A stretch of DNA of 37,259 nt from Myxococcota bacterium (GCA_025057315.1 JANWXW010000054.1:1-37259); one strand, 5' to 3'. Positions 17,244 to 26,049 are shown, counted from the first letter of the stretch. Numbers and translations are program-made. Notes: generated by a model from the sequence alone, not told the origin.

Positions 17244-18635
17244 TTGCGACCTCGACGGTATCTGCCTGCCCTGAGCATCCTCCTGATGACCCTGCCGGCC
17301 GCTGCTGGCTCATCCCCGGTAGGGGAGAAGACCCTGTTCCCATCCCTGGGGCGCCGGTTGCCGCCCGCCCTGCCGCTGACGCAGCAGACCTTCGTTCGGC
17401 TGGCCTCGCGGATTGGGCCAGCGGTGGTCCATATCACCGTGTTGCACCGCATGCCGGAGAAGGAGACGCGGCGCCCCAGCCGGGAACAGGGCACAGGATT
17501 TATCATCCACCCAAGCGGCTACATCGTGACCAACAACCACGTGGTGGACAACGCGCAAGAAATTCGGGTGCGGCTGCAGAACGAGCGCGACTTTACCGGC
17601 CACCTCGTGGGTGGGGACGCGCGCACCGACATCGCGCTGCTCAAAATCGACCCGGGGCCAACCGCGCTGGCCTGGGCCCCGGTGGGCGACTCCGACACCC
17701 TCCAGATTGGCGAGTGGGTGGTGGCCATTGGCAACCCGTTCGGCTTGGATCACACCGTCACCGCAGGCATCGTTTCGGCCAAGGGCCGGCGCGACGTTCA
17801 ACCGGGGGGCCAGAGCGGCTTTTTCGACTTCATCCAGACCGATGCGTCGATCAATCCGGGCAACTCCGGCGGCCCTCTTATCAACACACGCGGCGAGGTC
17901 ATCGGCATCAACACCGCCATCAACGTCGCTGGCAGCGGCATCGGCTTCGCCATCCCCATCAACATTGTCAAGGTCATCGTGCAGCGGCTCCACAAGCACG
18001 GCCGCGTGCGGCGCAGCTGGCTGGGTGTCTACCCGCAGCCCATCACCGAGGGACTGCGCCGCGCCTTCGGCTTGCCTGATCGCAGGGGGGCGCTCATTGC
18101 CGAGGTTGTCTCTGGCTCGCCCGCCGAAGAGGCCGGCATCCAAGCCGGGGACGTGATCCTAGCCTTTGACGGGCGACCCCTGCACCGCGCCGACGACCTG
18201 ACTTGGCTGGCCTCGATCACCGAGCCCCGGAAGGTAACCCTGCAGGTGTTCCGCCATGGCCAGAAGCACAGCGTGGAGGCGACGCTGGTAGAGGCCGCGG
18301 AGGAAGAACCACCACCCCCCCCGCGCCCGCCTGAGCGGCCATCGGCGCTGGGCATCACCGTTTCGGAGCTCACGCCGCAGCTGGCCCGGCAGCTTGGCTA
18401 CACGGGCAGAGAGGGGCTCATCGTCATGCAGGTGGACCCGGGCAGCCCGGCCATGGACGCGGGCGTGGAGCAGGGCGATGTGATCCTACAAGTCAATGAT
18501 CGGCCCGTGCATCGGCTCGCCGAGTACGCCGAGACCATGCATCAAGTGCAGGCTGGCCAGATGATCCGGCTGCTCGTGCGCCGCGAGGAGCGCAAGGTCT
18601 GGCGCAACCTGTGGGTGGCCTTCCCCAAACGATGA
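17244..18635 (+). CDS. HtrA/DegP-family serine protease with two PDZ domains
   Basis: The 463-residue protein is a periplasmic protease/chaperone for misfolded envelope proteins. It has a signal peptide (RPRR n-region, hydrophobic core, cleavage near 21-22), a trypsin-like domain with His99 (TNNHVV), Asp129 (TDIALLK) and Ser208 (GNSGGP), then two PDZ domains (about 265-340 and 365-455). A Pro-rich linker (EEEPPPPPRPPERPS) separates them. Each PDZ has the peptide-binding GALIAEV or GLIVMQV strand and an AGIQAGDVIL or AGVEQGDVIL turn. The frame opens only after a stop at 17229, and TTG at 17244 is the only start that gives a full signal peptide, so a TTG start is inferred. The length fits DegP/DegQ (about 450-475). 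The ceramidase-like gene follows after 42 bases. Confidence 0.93.
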   Translation: MRPRRYLPALSILLMTLPAAAGSSPVGEKTLFPSLGRRLPPALPLTQQTFVRLASRIGPAVVHITVLHRMPEKETRRPSREQGTGFIIHPSGYIVTNNHVVDNAQEIRVRLQNERDFTGHLVGGDARTDIALLKIDPGPTALAWAPVGDSDTLQIGEWVVAIGNPFGLDHTVTAGIVSAKGRRDVQPGGQSGFFDFIQTDASINPGNSGGPLINTRGEVIGINTAINVAGSGIGFAIPINIVKVIVQRLHKHGRVRRSWLGVYPQPITEGLRRAFGLPDRRGALIAEVVSGSPAEEAGIQAGDVILAFDGRPLHRADDLTWLASITEPRKVTLQVFRHGQKHSVEATLVEAAEEEPPPPPRPPERPSALGITVSELTPQLARQLGYTGREGLIVMQVDPGSPAMDAGVEQGDVILQVNDRPVHRLAEYAETMHQVQAGQMIRLLVRREERKVWRNLWVAFPKR

Positions 18636-18642
18636 CTGGGGG

Positions 18643-18671
18643 CAGACAGGGGCTGGAACTTCTGCTACAGG
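18643..18671 (+). promoter_or_regulatory. Weak candidate promoter of the ceramidase-like gene
   Basis: CAGACA (18643-18648) and TACAGG (18666-18671), 17 bases apart, end six bases before the ATG at 18678. The layout copies that at 1006-1034, but the hexamers are poor and read-through from the htrA-like gene is possible. Confidence 0.25.
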
Positions 18672-18677
18672 TGCGCC

Positions 18678-20345
18678 ATGTTCCCCCGTCTTCCCTGGGT
18701 CGTTGTGGTGTGCGCCCTGCTGTCGTGCGACGGCCTCGGTCAGGGGCAAAACCGAGGTGGCACGGGCCTGGCGGAGGATGAAATCCCGCTGCGCGTGCGC
18801 CGTCGCTGCCCTGGCGAGCCCGGCTGCGCCCCCCTGGGCGATGGCAAGCTCTACGTCGGCGTGGCTGTGCGCGACATCACCCCGCAGGTGGAACCCTTCG
18901 AGGACACAAACGACAACGGTGTCTATGACCCCGGCGAGCGTTTCGAGGATCGAAACGGCAACGGCAGCTTCGACGCCTACTGGCTCGCCGGCTTTGCCCC
19001 GGGCCGACTGGCGCGTGGGGTGCACGACCCGGTGTGGGCCCGAGCGCTGGCGCTGCGCCAAAACCAGACCACGGTGGTGCTCGTGGCGGTGGATGCCATA
19101 GGTCTGTTTCGCGATGAAGAAGAAGAGGTGCGGCGCCTGCTTCCGGCCGAGGCGGAGGTAGACCTGCTCCTCATCCATGCCACCCACAACCATCAGTCGG
19201 TGGATCTCATCGGCACTTGGGGACCATCGCCGATGCAGCGGGGGGTGCACGACGGCTATCAGAACCAGGTGCGCCGCGCCATGGCCGCCGCGACCGTCGA
19301 GGCGCTGCGCACGGCGCGACCGGCCCAGGTGACCTTTGGTGCCATCGCCGTGGAAGACCCAGGCGGCGAGATGGGTCGCTATGTGGCGGACACGCGCGAT
19401 CCGGTGGTCATCGACAACGTGCTGCACACGATGCAGTTTCGCGAGGCCCAGGGGCGCGGTCAGCCAATCGCCACGCTCATCAACTGGGCCAACCACCCCG
19501 AGGCAGTGGGCAGCCACAACCGCCTCATCTCATCGGACTTTGTCCACTACCTGCGCGAGCGGGTGGAGCAGCGAGGCGGCGGCAGGGTGATCTATGTGTC
19601 GGGCGCGCTGGGTGGCCTGCTGACGCCACTGCCCGTCGAGCCGCTGGACGAGGACCGGCGCCCCGTGCGGGACAGCGGCTTTGCCAAAGCGGAGGCACTC
19701 GGCCGCGCGGTGGCCGACTTCGCGCTGCAGGCCATGACCGATCCAGCCGCGATCACGCTCGACGGCCATCAGCTGACGCTGTCGTTCCGCGACACCCGCT
19801 TTGCCGTGCGCCTGGACAACCGCCGCTACCACCTGGCGGCCGGGCTGGGGCTTTTCCGCCGCAGCCTCTGCTGCTACGATCCAATGCTGCCCATCGGCGA
19901 GGACAACCTGCCCTGGATCGAAACGCAGCTGGCCTATCTGCGCCTGGGGCCGGCAGCCATCATCACCAACCCCGGTGAGTTGGCGCCCGAACTGCTGCTC
20001 GGTGGCTACGACGGCCGCCACGCTGGCACCTACCGTCTGCTCGACCCCAACCAGCCGAACGCACCGGAGCTCGGGCGCGCACCGCGGCCGCCCTACCTGA
20101 TCGATCTCATGGACGGTGAGCGCCCGCATCGACAGACTTGGGGCCTGACCGGGGACTTTGTCGGCCCCATCCTGCCCCGCTTCAACTTCGTGCTGGATGC
20201 AGATGCGCCCTATCTGAGGGCAGCGCCGGGCGACCACGACGAGGAGATGCACTCACTCGGCCCGCTGGCCGAGCCGCAGATCGTCGGCACCATGCGCCAG
20301 CTCATCCTCGACGGCCGAGATGGCCCAGACAGGAGGTCCCCCTGA
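18678..20345 (+). CDS. Neutral ceramidase-like lipoprotein
   Basis: The 555-residue protein starts with a lipoprotein signal (lipobox LLSC, Cys17). After a short linker it has the N-terminal fold of neutral/alkaline ceramidases (LYVGVAVRDITPQ, 58-70), with an inserted pair of acidic loops, DTNDNGVYDPGE and DRNGNGSFDAYW (76-102), that look like EF-hand or dockerin-type calcium sites. The zinc-binding region is partly recognisable in LLIHATHNHQSVDLIGTWG (164-182) and NWANHPEAVGSHN. The later part ends with the family strand AAIITNPGELAPEL. Ceramidases split the amide bond of sphingolipids. The usual SATHTHSGP is changed here to HATHNHQS, so another lipid or amide substrate is possible. It should act in the outer envelope. 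The CPBP protease gene overlaps its stop. Confidence 0.8.
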   Translation: MFPRLPWVVVVCALLSCDGLGQGQNRGGTGLAEDEIPLRVRRRCPGEPGCAPLGDGKLYVGVAVRDITPQVEPFEDTNDNGVYDPGERFEDRNGNGSFDAYWLAGFAPGRLARGVHDPVWARALALRQNQTTVVLVAVDAIGLFRDEEEEVRRLLPAEAEVDLLLIHATHNHQSVDLIGTWGPSPMQRGVHDGYQNQVRRAMAAATVEALRTARPAQVTFGAIAVEDPGGEMGRYVADTRDPVVIDNVLHTMQFREAQGRGQPIATLINWANHPEAVGSHNRLISSDFVHYLRERVEQRGGGRVIYVSGALGGLLTPLPVEPLDEDRRPVRDSGFAKAEALGRAVADFALQAMTDPAAITLDGHQLTLSFRDTRFAVRLDNRRYHLAAGLGLFRRSLCCYDPMLPIGEDNLPWIETQLAYLRLGPAAIITNPGELAPELLLGGYDGRHAGTYRLLDPNQPNAPELGRAPRPPYLIDLMDGERPHRQTWGLTGDFVGPILPRFNFVLDADAPYLRAAPGDHDEEMHSLGPLAEPQIVGTMRQLILDGRDGPDRRSP

Positions 20346-21022
20346 GCCGCGCAGAGAGACGGACCGTGCTCCTAGAGGGGATCGGGGTCTTCGCCCTGGC
20401 CACCGGTCTACTGTCGATGCTATATCGGCTGCGCTTTGTGCCGATCATCGAGCGCAACATCTCGGTGCTGGCGGCTCTGCTGTTTCTGTACCTTCCGGCA
20501 GGCCTGCTGTGGCGACGGCGAATCGAGCTAGATCACTATGGTCTGCGCCTGGCGCCGCTGGGCCGTTCGCTGCGGCTGTGGCTGGCTGCGATGGCGGTGA
20601 TTTTCCCCCTCTTTGCACTGGGTTACTGGGTCTTTCTGGTCAAAATCTGTCCTGCCCTGCCGCGCTGGCTGTGGACGTGCGGCCCCGTTCTGAACCCGGC
20701 CCTCCGCCTGCCGCCAGACTTGCTGTGGACCGTGCTGGGACAGATCTTTGTGGTCGCGCTGCCAGAGGAGTTCTTCTTCCGCGGCTACCTGCAAGGGCGG
20801 CTAGAGGAAGTGCTGCCCCCGCCCGCGGCGCTGCTGCTTTCCGCCCTGCTGTTCGCGCTGGGACACGTGCTGGTCAGCTTCGATCTGGCCACCCTGGCGG
20901 TGTTCTTCCCTGGGCTGATCTTCGGCCTGCTGCGCCACATGACGGGCTCGGTCCTCGCTGGCACGCTCCTGCATGCCAGCAGCAACCTGTTGATGGACAT
21001 TCTACATCGCAGCCTGGGGTAA
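20342..21022 (+). CDS. CPBP-family intramembrane glutamic protease
   Basis: The 226-residue membrane protein has about six transmembrane helices and the CPBP motifs: Glu142-Glu143...Arg147 (PEEFFFRGYLQGRL), FALGH (His175) and HASSN (His211, Asn215). The family includes Rce1 prenyl-protein proteases and the proposed myxobacterial sorting enzymes (myxosortases). It follows the ceramidase gene. The best start is unusual: CTG at 20342, overlapping the upstream TGA, sits five bases after a perfect AGGAGG (20331-20336). A GTG at 20366 has no such site. The N-terminus SRAERRTVLLEG then gives a positively charged start before the first helix. The 3' end overlaps convergent metF by 21 bases. Substrates are unknown; no MYXO-CTERM-like tail was found in the window. 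Confidence 0.82.
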   Translation: MSRAERRTVLLEGIGVFALATGLLSMLYRLRFVPIIERNISVLAALLFLYLPAGLLWRRRIELDHYGLRLAPLGRSLRLWLAAMAVIFPLFALGYWVFLVKICPALPRWLWTCGPVLNPALRLPPDLLWTVLGQIFVVALPEEFFFRGYLQGRLEEVLPPPAALLLSALLFALGHVLVSFDLATLAVFFPGLIFGLLRHMTGSVLAGTLLHASSNLLMDILHRSLG

Positions 21023-21916
21023 CCACCCTCGCAAGGCGAGCATGATCATGCGTGTGGCGCGGCTGCGGTTGAGCGTATAAAAGTGAATCCCTGGCGCGCC
21101 CCGCGACAGCAGCTCCATGCACTGCACGGTGGCGTGGGCCACGCCCAGTTGCAGGATGGCGTCCGGGTCGCCCTGATATCTCTCGAGCTGGAGCCGCAGG
21201 CGCATCGGGATGGTCGCGCCGCACAGACGCGTGAACCGCTCAACCTGCTCGAAGCTGGTGATGGGCATGATGCCAGGCAGGATCGGTACCCGAATGCGCG
21301 CCGCTTGGGCCCGCTGAACAAAGTCGAAGTAAAAGGCGTTGTCGAAAAAAAGCTGCGTGATAAGAAACTCCGCCCCCGCCTCCACCTTCTGCACCAGGTG
21401 AGCCAGGTCCTGCTCACGCGAGGGGCACTCGATGTGTCCTTCGGGGTAGCAGGCGCCACCGATGCAAAAGGACCAGCGCCCGGCCTGGCGGCCATTGCGG
21501 ATGAAGCGGGCCAGCTCGCTGGCGAAGCGAAACCCGCCGGGCACAGGCGAAAAGGCCCGAAGCTGTCCGGTGTGCGGGTCGCGTGGAGGGTCACCCCGCA
21601 GGGCCAGCACGTTCTCCACCCCCGAGGCTTGGAGGTGGTCTAGGATGGCAGCCAGTTCAGTGGCGCTGTGGCCCACGCAGGTCAGGTGCGCCATGGCCTC
21701 GATGCCAACCTCGCCCCGGATGCGCGAGACGATCTCGGTGGTCAGCTGCTGCGTGGACCCGCCTGCGCCGTAGGTGACCGAGACGAAGTCCGGCGACAGC
21801 TCACGGAGCTCGTACAGGGTTTCAAACAGCGACTCCACGCCGGCCTGGGTCCTGGGGGGAAAAAACTCAAAAGAAAAGGAGGGACGTGGAGCAAGCAGCC
21901 GCTCGGCGATGCGCAT
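21002..21916 (-). CDS. metF: Methylenetetrahydrofolate reductase MetF
   Basis: The 304-residue flavoenzyme reduces 5,10-methylene-THF to 5-methyl-THF, the methyl donor for methionine synthesis. The family signatures are FSFEFFPPRTQAGVESL (14-30), DFVSVTYGAGGSTQQ (43-57), AHLTCVGHS, ENVLALRGDPPRD (100-112) and the FAD/NADH site region FLITQLFFDN and ILPGIMPITSFEQVERF. All expected blocks are present and the length is standard. The gene starts 12 bases after the zinc-ribbon membrane protein gene and is probably cotranscribed with it, with no clear functional link. Its 3' end overlaps the CPBP gene by 21 bases on the other strand. Confidence 0.97.
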   Translation of the reverse strand: MRIAERLLAPRPSFSFEFFPPRTQAGVESLFETLYELRELSPDFVSVTYGAGGSTQQLTTEIVSRIRGEVGIEAMAHLTCVGHSATELAAILDHLQASGVENVLALRGDPPRDPHTGQLRAFSPVPGGFRFASELARFIRNGRQAGRWSFCIGGACYPEGHIECPSREQDLAHLVQKVEAGAEFLITQLFFDNAFYFDFVQRAQAARIRVPILPGIMPITSFEQVERFTRLCGATIPMRLRLQLERYQGDPDAILQLGVAHATVQCMELLSRGAPGIHFYTLNRSRATRMIMLALRGWLPQAAM

Positions 21917-21928
21917 TGGGTTCTTTTA

Positions 21929-23029
21929 TCATTCGGATTTTCGCCTCTCCAGGGTCTTGATGATGCGGCCCAGCAGCTCGGCCGCACCGTAGGCCGCGCT
22001 GGCAGCGCTGACCAACACGGCCAGTGCCATATAGACCTGCGTGTTGTCGATGGCCAACACCAACAGCGCCCCTGGCCCCCAGGCCAGCACCAGCCAGGCC
22101 AACAGCTCGCCGATGATGGCCGCTTCGGCTCCAAGCAGCGCCACCGTGGCCAGGCCGAGCAGCGGCAATGGCAGCAGCAGGTAGGTGCCGATGAACCGCG
22201 CCATCTCGTCCCTGCGCTCGGAGACCAAGTCCACCGCCACCCAGAATGGGACCACCTGGTCGCGTGGCACGATATACAGAGACAGCAGCGCCACCACGGC
22301 CATCAAGCCGAGCCAACGCGGCAGGCGTGCCCGCTGCAACTGCGTGCGCACCAGGAGCGAGGCAGGCAGCAGCACGACCACCAGAATGGCCAGCAGACGT
22401 TGCCACAGATTGAGCAGGGTCCCGCCCGTGCCCAAGAAGACCACGCCGCTGACCAGACCCGTGCCCGCGCGAAAAGACGGGGGCACCGGAAGCAGACCCG
22501 AAGATGCAAGCATCCCACCCAGAACGAGCAGGCCGAACTGGCGCACGTAGTCGGCCCCCTCCAGGTAAGGCAGCAACTCCCACGAGCGTGCCCCCTGCCA
22601 GGGCAGGAAGAATAGCGTGATCAGCGCAGCGCCGGCCAGCGTCTGCACCAGTCGGCACCGCCCTCTCAACAACGGGGCCTGAGTCCGCCACCGCGGGCCA
22701 GAGGCTGGCAGGGCGGGGCGCGGCGGTTCGGGCCGTTCCTGGCTCCCCCCCATTGGCTCCGCATCGGCGGTCGGCGTAGCCCCCTGCGGGGCGGTCACTG
22801 CGGCGTCAGGGGCCGCGGCAGGAGCCTGCACTGGGGACGGCCGGTCCGGCTCAGGCGGGGGCGCCATTGGCCGCTCGCGCATCTCGGCGACCAGCGGCGG
22901 TGCAGCCTCGGCCACAGCGCGGGCCCACGGCGGCGGCGGCCCGGACTGAAGCTGCACCTGACCGCAGAAAGGGCAGACCGGCGCGGCCCGGGCGATGCGC
23001 TTACCGCAGTTGGCGCAGGGTTTCTTCAA
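21929..23029 (-). CDS. Zinc-ribbon multi-pass membrane protein, unknown function
   Basis: The 366-residue protein begins with a zinc ribbon (Cys5, Cys8, Cys19, Cys22: CANCGKRIARAAPVCPFCGQ), followed by a Pro/Ala-rich linker to about residue 125. Six or so transmembrane segments follow (for example LAGAALITLFFLPWQG, RQFGLLVLGGMLASSGLLPV, LGLMAVVALLSLYIV, GALLVLAIDNTQVYMALAVL). It should sit in the inner membrane with the zinc ribbon in the cytoplasm. No transporter or enzyme family is recognised. This architecture is typical of deltaproteobacterial and myxobacterial genomes. It is the first gene before metF and diverges from the cNMP-fold gene at 23103. Confidence 0.75.
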   Translation of the reverse strand: MKKPCANCGKRIARAAPVCPFCGQVQLQSGPPPPWARAVAEAAPPLVAEMRERPMAPPPEPDRPSPVQAPAAAPDAAVTAPQGATPTADAEPMGGSQERPEPPRPALPASGPRWRTQAPLLRGRCRLVQTLAGAALITLFFLPWQGARSWELLPYLEGADYVRQFGLLVLGGMLASSGLLPVPPSFRAGTGLVSGVVFLGTGGTLLNLWQRLLAILVVVLLPASLLVRTQLQRARLPRWLGLMAVVALLSLYIVPRDQVVPFWVAVDLVSERRDEMARFIGTYLLLPLPLLGLATVALLGAEAAIIGELLAWLVLAWGPGALLVLAIDNTQVYMALAVLVSAASAAYGAAELLGRIIKTLERRKSE

Positions 23030-23066
23030 GCCGCTCCTCTTCCTGCTGGCCCCATCTTACACCGGA

Positions 23067-23096
23067 TTGAGCAGGGGGCGCCCACCAAGGTACCTT
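23067..23096 (+). promoter_or_regulatory. Candidate leaderless promoter of the cNMP-fold gene
   Basis: TTGAGC (23067-23072) and TACCTT (23091-23096) are 18 bases apart, and the -10 ends six bases before the GTG at 23103. No Shine-Dalgarno sequence is near the start. Confidence 0.35.
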
Positions 23097-23102
23097 TTTG
23101 GT

Positions 23103-24446
23103 GTGAAGCTAGGCGTCCTCAAGACTCAGGCCCTGCGCCACCTGGCGCTCGGCGAGCACCACGAGGCGCTGCGGCTCTACCGCGCCCTCATCCGGCAAGT
23201 CCCCACGGACCTAGATGCCCGCATGAAGGTCGCTGATGTGCTGGTGCATCTGCGGCAACCCGAGCTGGCTTGTCGGGTCTACGCCGCCGTGGCATGGTGT
23301 GACCTGCAAGCTGGGCGCCCGCTGCACGCCCTGGTCTGTGGCCAGGCGATGCGCGACCTGGGGCAGGATGCCACGGCGATCCACGACTCGCTGGTGGCGC
23401 TCTATGGTGCTGGCTCGTCCCGCATCGGCTCGCATCGGCGCGGCGGCCGGCTGCCCCCGGTCGACCCAGAGCAGATGCTCGGCCCGCTGCAGCTGGACTC
23501 CGTGCCCGCGCCGCTGGCGGCCCAGGTCGCGGCTGAGATTGCCTCGGACACCTCGACCTTCTCCTTCTTCCCCCCGGTGCTGGCTCCCATCCCCTTGCTG
23601 TCAGAGCTATCCGGAGAAGATCTGGGAAGCCTGCTCCGGCAAGTCCTCATCCGGCGCGTGGGGCCGCGCACCCAGCTCGGCAAACAAGGGGCCCAAGGCT
23701 ATGCGCTGCTCTGGGTCGCCAGCGGCCTGGTGGAGGCCTTCCGCGAGGGGCCGCCTAGACAAGTCCTGGCGCGGCTGGGCGAGGGGGAGCTGTTCGGGGA
23801 ACGTGCCCTGCTGGGCCCGATGCCGGCACCGGCTTCCCTGGAAACCTGCGAGCCCACGGACCTGATCGAGCTGCCGGTGCGCGCCCTGCGCCAGGCTGCC
23901 GCCGCCTCGCCCGGTCTCAGAGAGGTGCTAGACCGCCTCGTGTGCGACCGCTTGCTGCGACAGCTGTTGGGACGCAGTCCGGTGTTCTCCCCGCTGACCG
24001 CAGGACAGCGCCTGGACCTGCTGCGCCGGGCGACGGTCTACGAGCTACCCGATGAAGCCCTGCTCCACCGAGAGGGGGAGGCGCTGCCGGGCGTGTACCT
24101 GGTGCTGACCGGCCGGCTAGAGGCCATCCGGGGCGTTGAGCCGTTTGAGACCTTGGTAGAGAGCCTAGGACCCGGCGATGCCATAGGAGAGGCGGATCTG
24201 CTCCGGCCGCAGCCAATAACGGTCACGCTGCGTGCTGCGGGCCCGGTCAAGGTGGCCCTGCTGCCCCGCGAGGCCTTTGACAAGGCCGTGGCTGCTGTGC
24301 CCTCCGCCCAACGACACCTCCAGGCGCTGCCCTCGGAGGTGCTGCGCGAGCTGTCCGGGGTGAGACGCAGCGTGCTGGTGCAGCCCGGTGCCCCGCTCAC
24401 GAGGGAGCCAGACGAGGAACTGCGCACCGAGTTCCCACTTATATAA
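23103..24446 (+). CDS. TPR protein with two cyclic-nucleotide-binding-fold domains
   Basis: The 447-residue soluble protein begins with TPR-like helices (ALRHLALGEHHEALRLYRAL, 10-29, then to about 105). Two beta-roll domains of the cNMP-binding fold follow (about 165-280 and 290-405). The phosphate-binding cassette equivalents are LGEGELFGERALLGPMPAPA and LGPGDAIGEADLLRPQPIT. Both lack the Arg that normally holds the cyclic phosphate (the RTA/RSA element), so cAMP or cGMP binding is doubtful. No DNA-binding or kinase output domain is attached. It may be a scaffold or sense another ligand. The GTG start is supported by the frame and an upstream promoter-like pair. It is convergent with the zinc-ribbon/TPR gene at 24489. 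Confidence 0.8.
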   Translation: MKLGVLKTQALRHLALGEHHEALRLYRALIRQVPTDLDARMKVADVLVHLRQPELACRVYAAVAWCDLQAGRPLHALVCGQAMRDLGQDATAIHDSLVALYGAGSSRIGSHRRGGRLPPVDPEQMLGPLQLDSVPAPLAAQVAAEIASDTSTFSFFPPVLAPIPLLSELSGEDLGSLLRQVLIRRVGPRTQLGKQGAQGYALLWVASGLVEAFREGPPRQVLARLGEGELFGERALLGPMPAPASLETCEPTDLIELPVRALRQAAAASPGLREVLDRLVCDRLLRQLLGRSPVFSPLTAGQRLDLLRRATVYELPDEALLHREGEALPGVYLVLTGRLEAIRGVEPFETLVESLGPGDAIGEADLLRPQPITVTLRAAGPVKVALLPREAFDKAVAAVPSAQRHLQALPSEVLRELSGVRRSVLVQPGAPLTREPDEELRTEFPLI

Positions 24447-24454
24447 ACATGTAG

Positions 24455-24487
24455 CCTGCGCAAGGCGTCAGTCGAGCGGGACGCAGG
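24455..24487. terminator. Possible hairpin between convergent genes
   Basis: CCTGCG (24455-24460) and CGCAGG (24482-24487) can pair across a 21-base loop in the 42-base gap between two convergent genes. The stem is short and no T-run follows, so this is only a candidate terminator. Confidence 0.28.
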
Positions 24488-24488
24488 G

Positions 24489-26000
24489 CTAGCGAACCTT
24501 GTCGAGCTGCGCGCTAACCTTGCGGATTTTGGCTTTGGTCGCCTCGGGCGCATCGGGCAGCTCGAGGTAGCGGCGGTACATGGCCCGAGCTCGTTCCAGG
24601 TCACCGCTGCGGCGGGCGGCAAAGGCCAGGCCGAGCACCGCAGCCGGGTGGTTCTGGTGCAGGGCCAGGGCCGCCTCCAGCGATCGGATTGCAGCTGACA
24701 ACTCCTTTTCCTTCAGGGCGCACGCCGCCAGGCCCACGTGAGCATCCGCAGCGTGGTCAGGCACAGAGAGCAGCCGGCTGTACTGGGGCCGAAGCTTGCG
24801 GGGCCGGGCGCAGGAGAGGCGCCGTGCCTGCTGGACCAGATCCAGGGCCCACTGCGGTGCAGCCGCAGCGGTGCCCGGCGCCGGATCCGCCCCCGGGGAG
24901 GGCTCGTGCTGGGTCGCTGGCTCGGGCGACGAAGCAGGCGGGCTCGACGGCGCCGGTGGTGACGATGCCAGGCTCGGCGATGGTTCTGGAGTGTGGACTG
25001 CCAAGGGGGGCGGAACCCGGGGCAGCGGGGACCTATCCATGCCCTCTGTGCCCCGAGCCCACCATCGCGTGCCCACCACCCCCCCCGTCAGGAGAATGAT
25101 CAGCGCGGCCCCCACCAGGATGCGGGCCATGGAGCGGTGGGCCACCGCCAAAGGACGGACGAATCCGCTCGGCGCCACCAGGGGCGGGGTGAGGATCGGA
25201 GGCGCCGGTGCTGACTCGCTCTCGGTGTGAGTCGGCAGCTCCAGCGGGGGGCTAGAGGCCACCTCGGCCGATGGGGGTCCCCCGCCCTGCATGATCAGGG
25301 CCGTCTGAAACCAGCTCGGCTCCGATGTCTGCTGCGCCTGTTGCGGCGCGGCCTCCTCCGAGGCAGCGTCGATGATGGGCAGCTGATTGCCCATGATCTC
25401 CGCCAATGGAGGAGGCTCGGTGAGGGACAGGGAAGACGGCGCCGGCGGCAGCTTCTCGGCCGAATCGGCGCTGGGGGCGGTTCCACGCGGTGGCAGCTCC
25501 ACGCCCCCTCCCCCCTCTGTCGTGGCGCCAGCCGGCGGCTGGGCAACGGCGGAGGTCGACCCGGCTTCATCGGGCCCTGGCGCAGCGGACGGAGGCAGCC
25601 GAGGCGACTCCGCGCGCCCTGGACCGTCTGGCCCCCCCGGTGGACGTGCGGCAGGGGCGGCCGGCAGCAGCAAGGTCGTCTTCCCTGCAGGCTGGGACGG
25701 CGCTGGCTTGGGCTTTATCCGGCCCAACGGGTGGCCTAGGCGCGTAAGCTGCATCGTCGTCCGCGGCTCCTTGGGGGGCTCCTCCAGAAGGTGCTCCTCG
25801 ATCTGGCTCGCCAGCTCCATCCAGGCCATGTCCATCGGACCCGAGTCGGTCTTGGGGGGCGCAGCCGTCTCAGCGGCCTTGGGCTGGCAGGTCGGGCACA
25901 GGTCCGGCCGGGGCGCCGAGGGAGAGGAACCTGGCGTCACCGGCAAGGTCGTGCCGCACCTGCTGCAGCGAAGCTCACCGCGTTTCGCACTGGCAGCCAT
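24489..26000 (-). CDS. Zinc-ribbon, Pro-rich, single-pass membrane protein with C-terminal TPRs
   Basis: The 503-residue protein has an N-terminal zinc ribbon (Cys12, Cys15, Cys35, Cys38), a long Pro/Ala/Ser-rich disordered region (about 40-285), one transmembrane helix (291-313: ARILVGAALIILLTGGVV), a second Pro-rich stretch and TPR-like repeats at 385-500 (ACALKEKELSAAIRSLEAAL, LAFAARRSGDLERARAMYRR). The zinc finger should be cytoplasmic and the TPRs periplasmic. Such architecture is common in myxobacteria, where the roles are mostly unknown. The ATG at 26000 has GGAG about seven bases upstream; a start at 26057 lacks a site and begins in AT-rich intergenic DNA. It is divergent from the subtilase gene. 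Confidence 0.75.
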   Translation of the reverse strand: MAASAKRGELRCSRCGTTLPVTPGSSPSAPRPDLCPTCQPKAAETAAPPKTDSGPMDMAWMELASQIEEHLLEEPPKEPRTTMQLTRLGHPLGRIKPKPAPSQPAGKTTLLLPAAPAARPPGGPDGPGRAESPRLPPSAAPGPDEAGSTSAVAQPPAGATTEGGGGVELPPRGTAPSADSAEKLPPAPSSLSLTEPPPLAEIMGNQLPIIDAASEEAAPQQAQQTSEPSWFQTALIMQGGGPPSAEVASSPPLELPTHTESESAPAPPILTPPLVAPSGFVRPLAVAHRSMARILVGAALIILLTGGVVGTRWWARGTEGMDRSPLPRVPPPLAVHTPEPSPSLASSPPAPSSPPASSPEPATQHEPSPGADPAPGTAAAAPQWALDLVQQARRLSCARPRKLRPQYSRLLSVPDHAADAHVGLAACALKEKELSAAIRSLEAALALHQNHPAAVLGLAFAARRSGDLERARAMYRRYLELPDAPEATKAKIRKVSAQLDKVR

Positions 26001-26049
26001 CTGCGCTCCGTCTCGGGGACCTGGGGCCACCGGGGTCAATATGCCTGTG

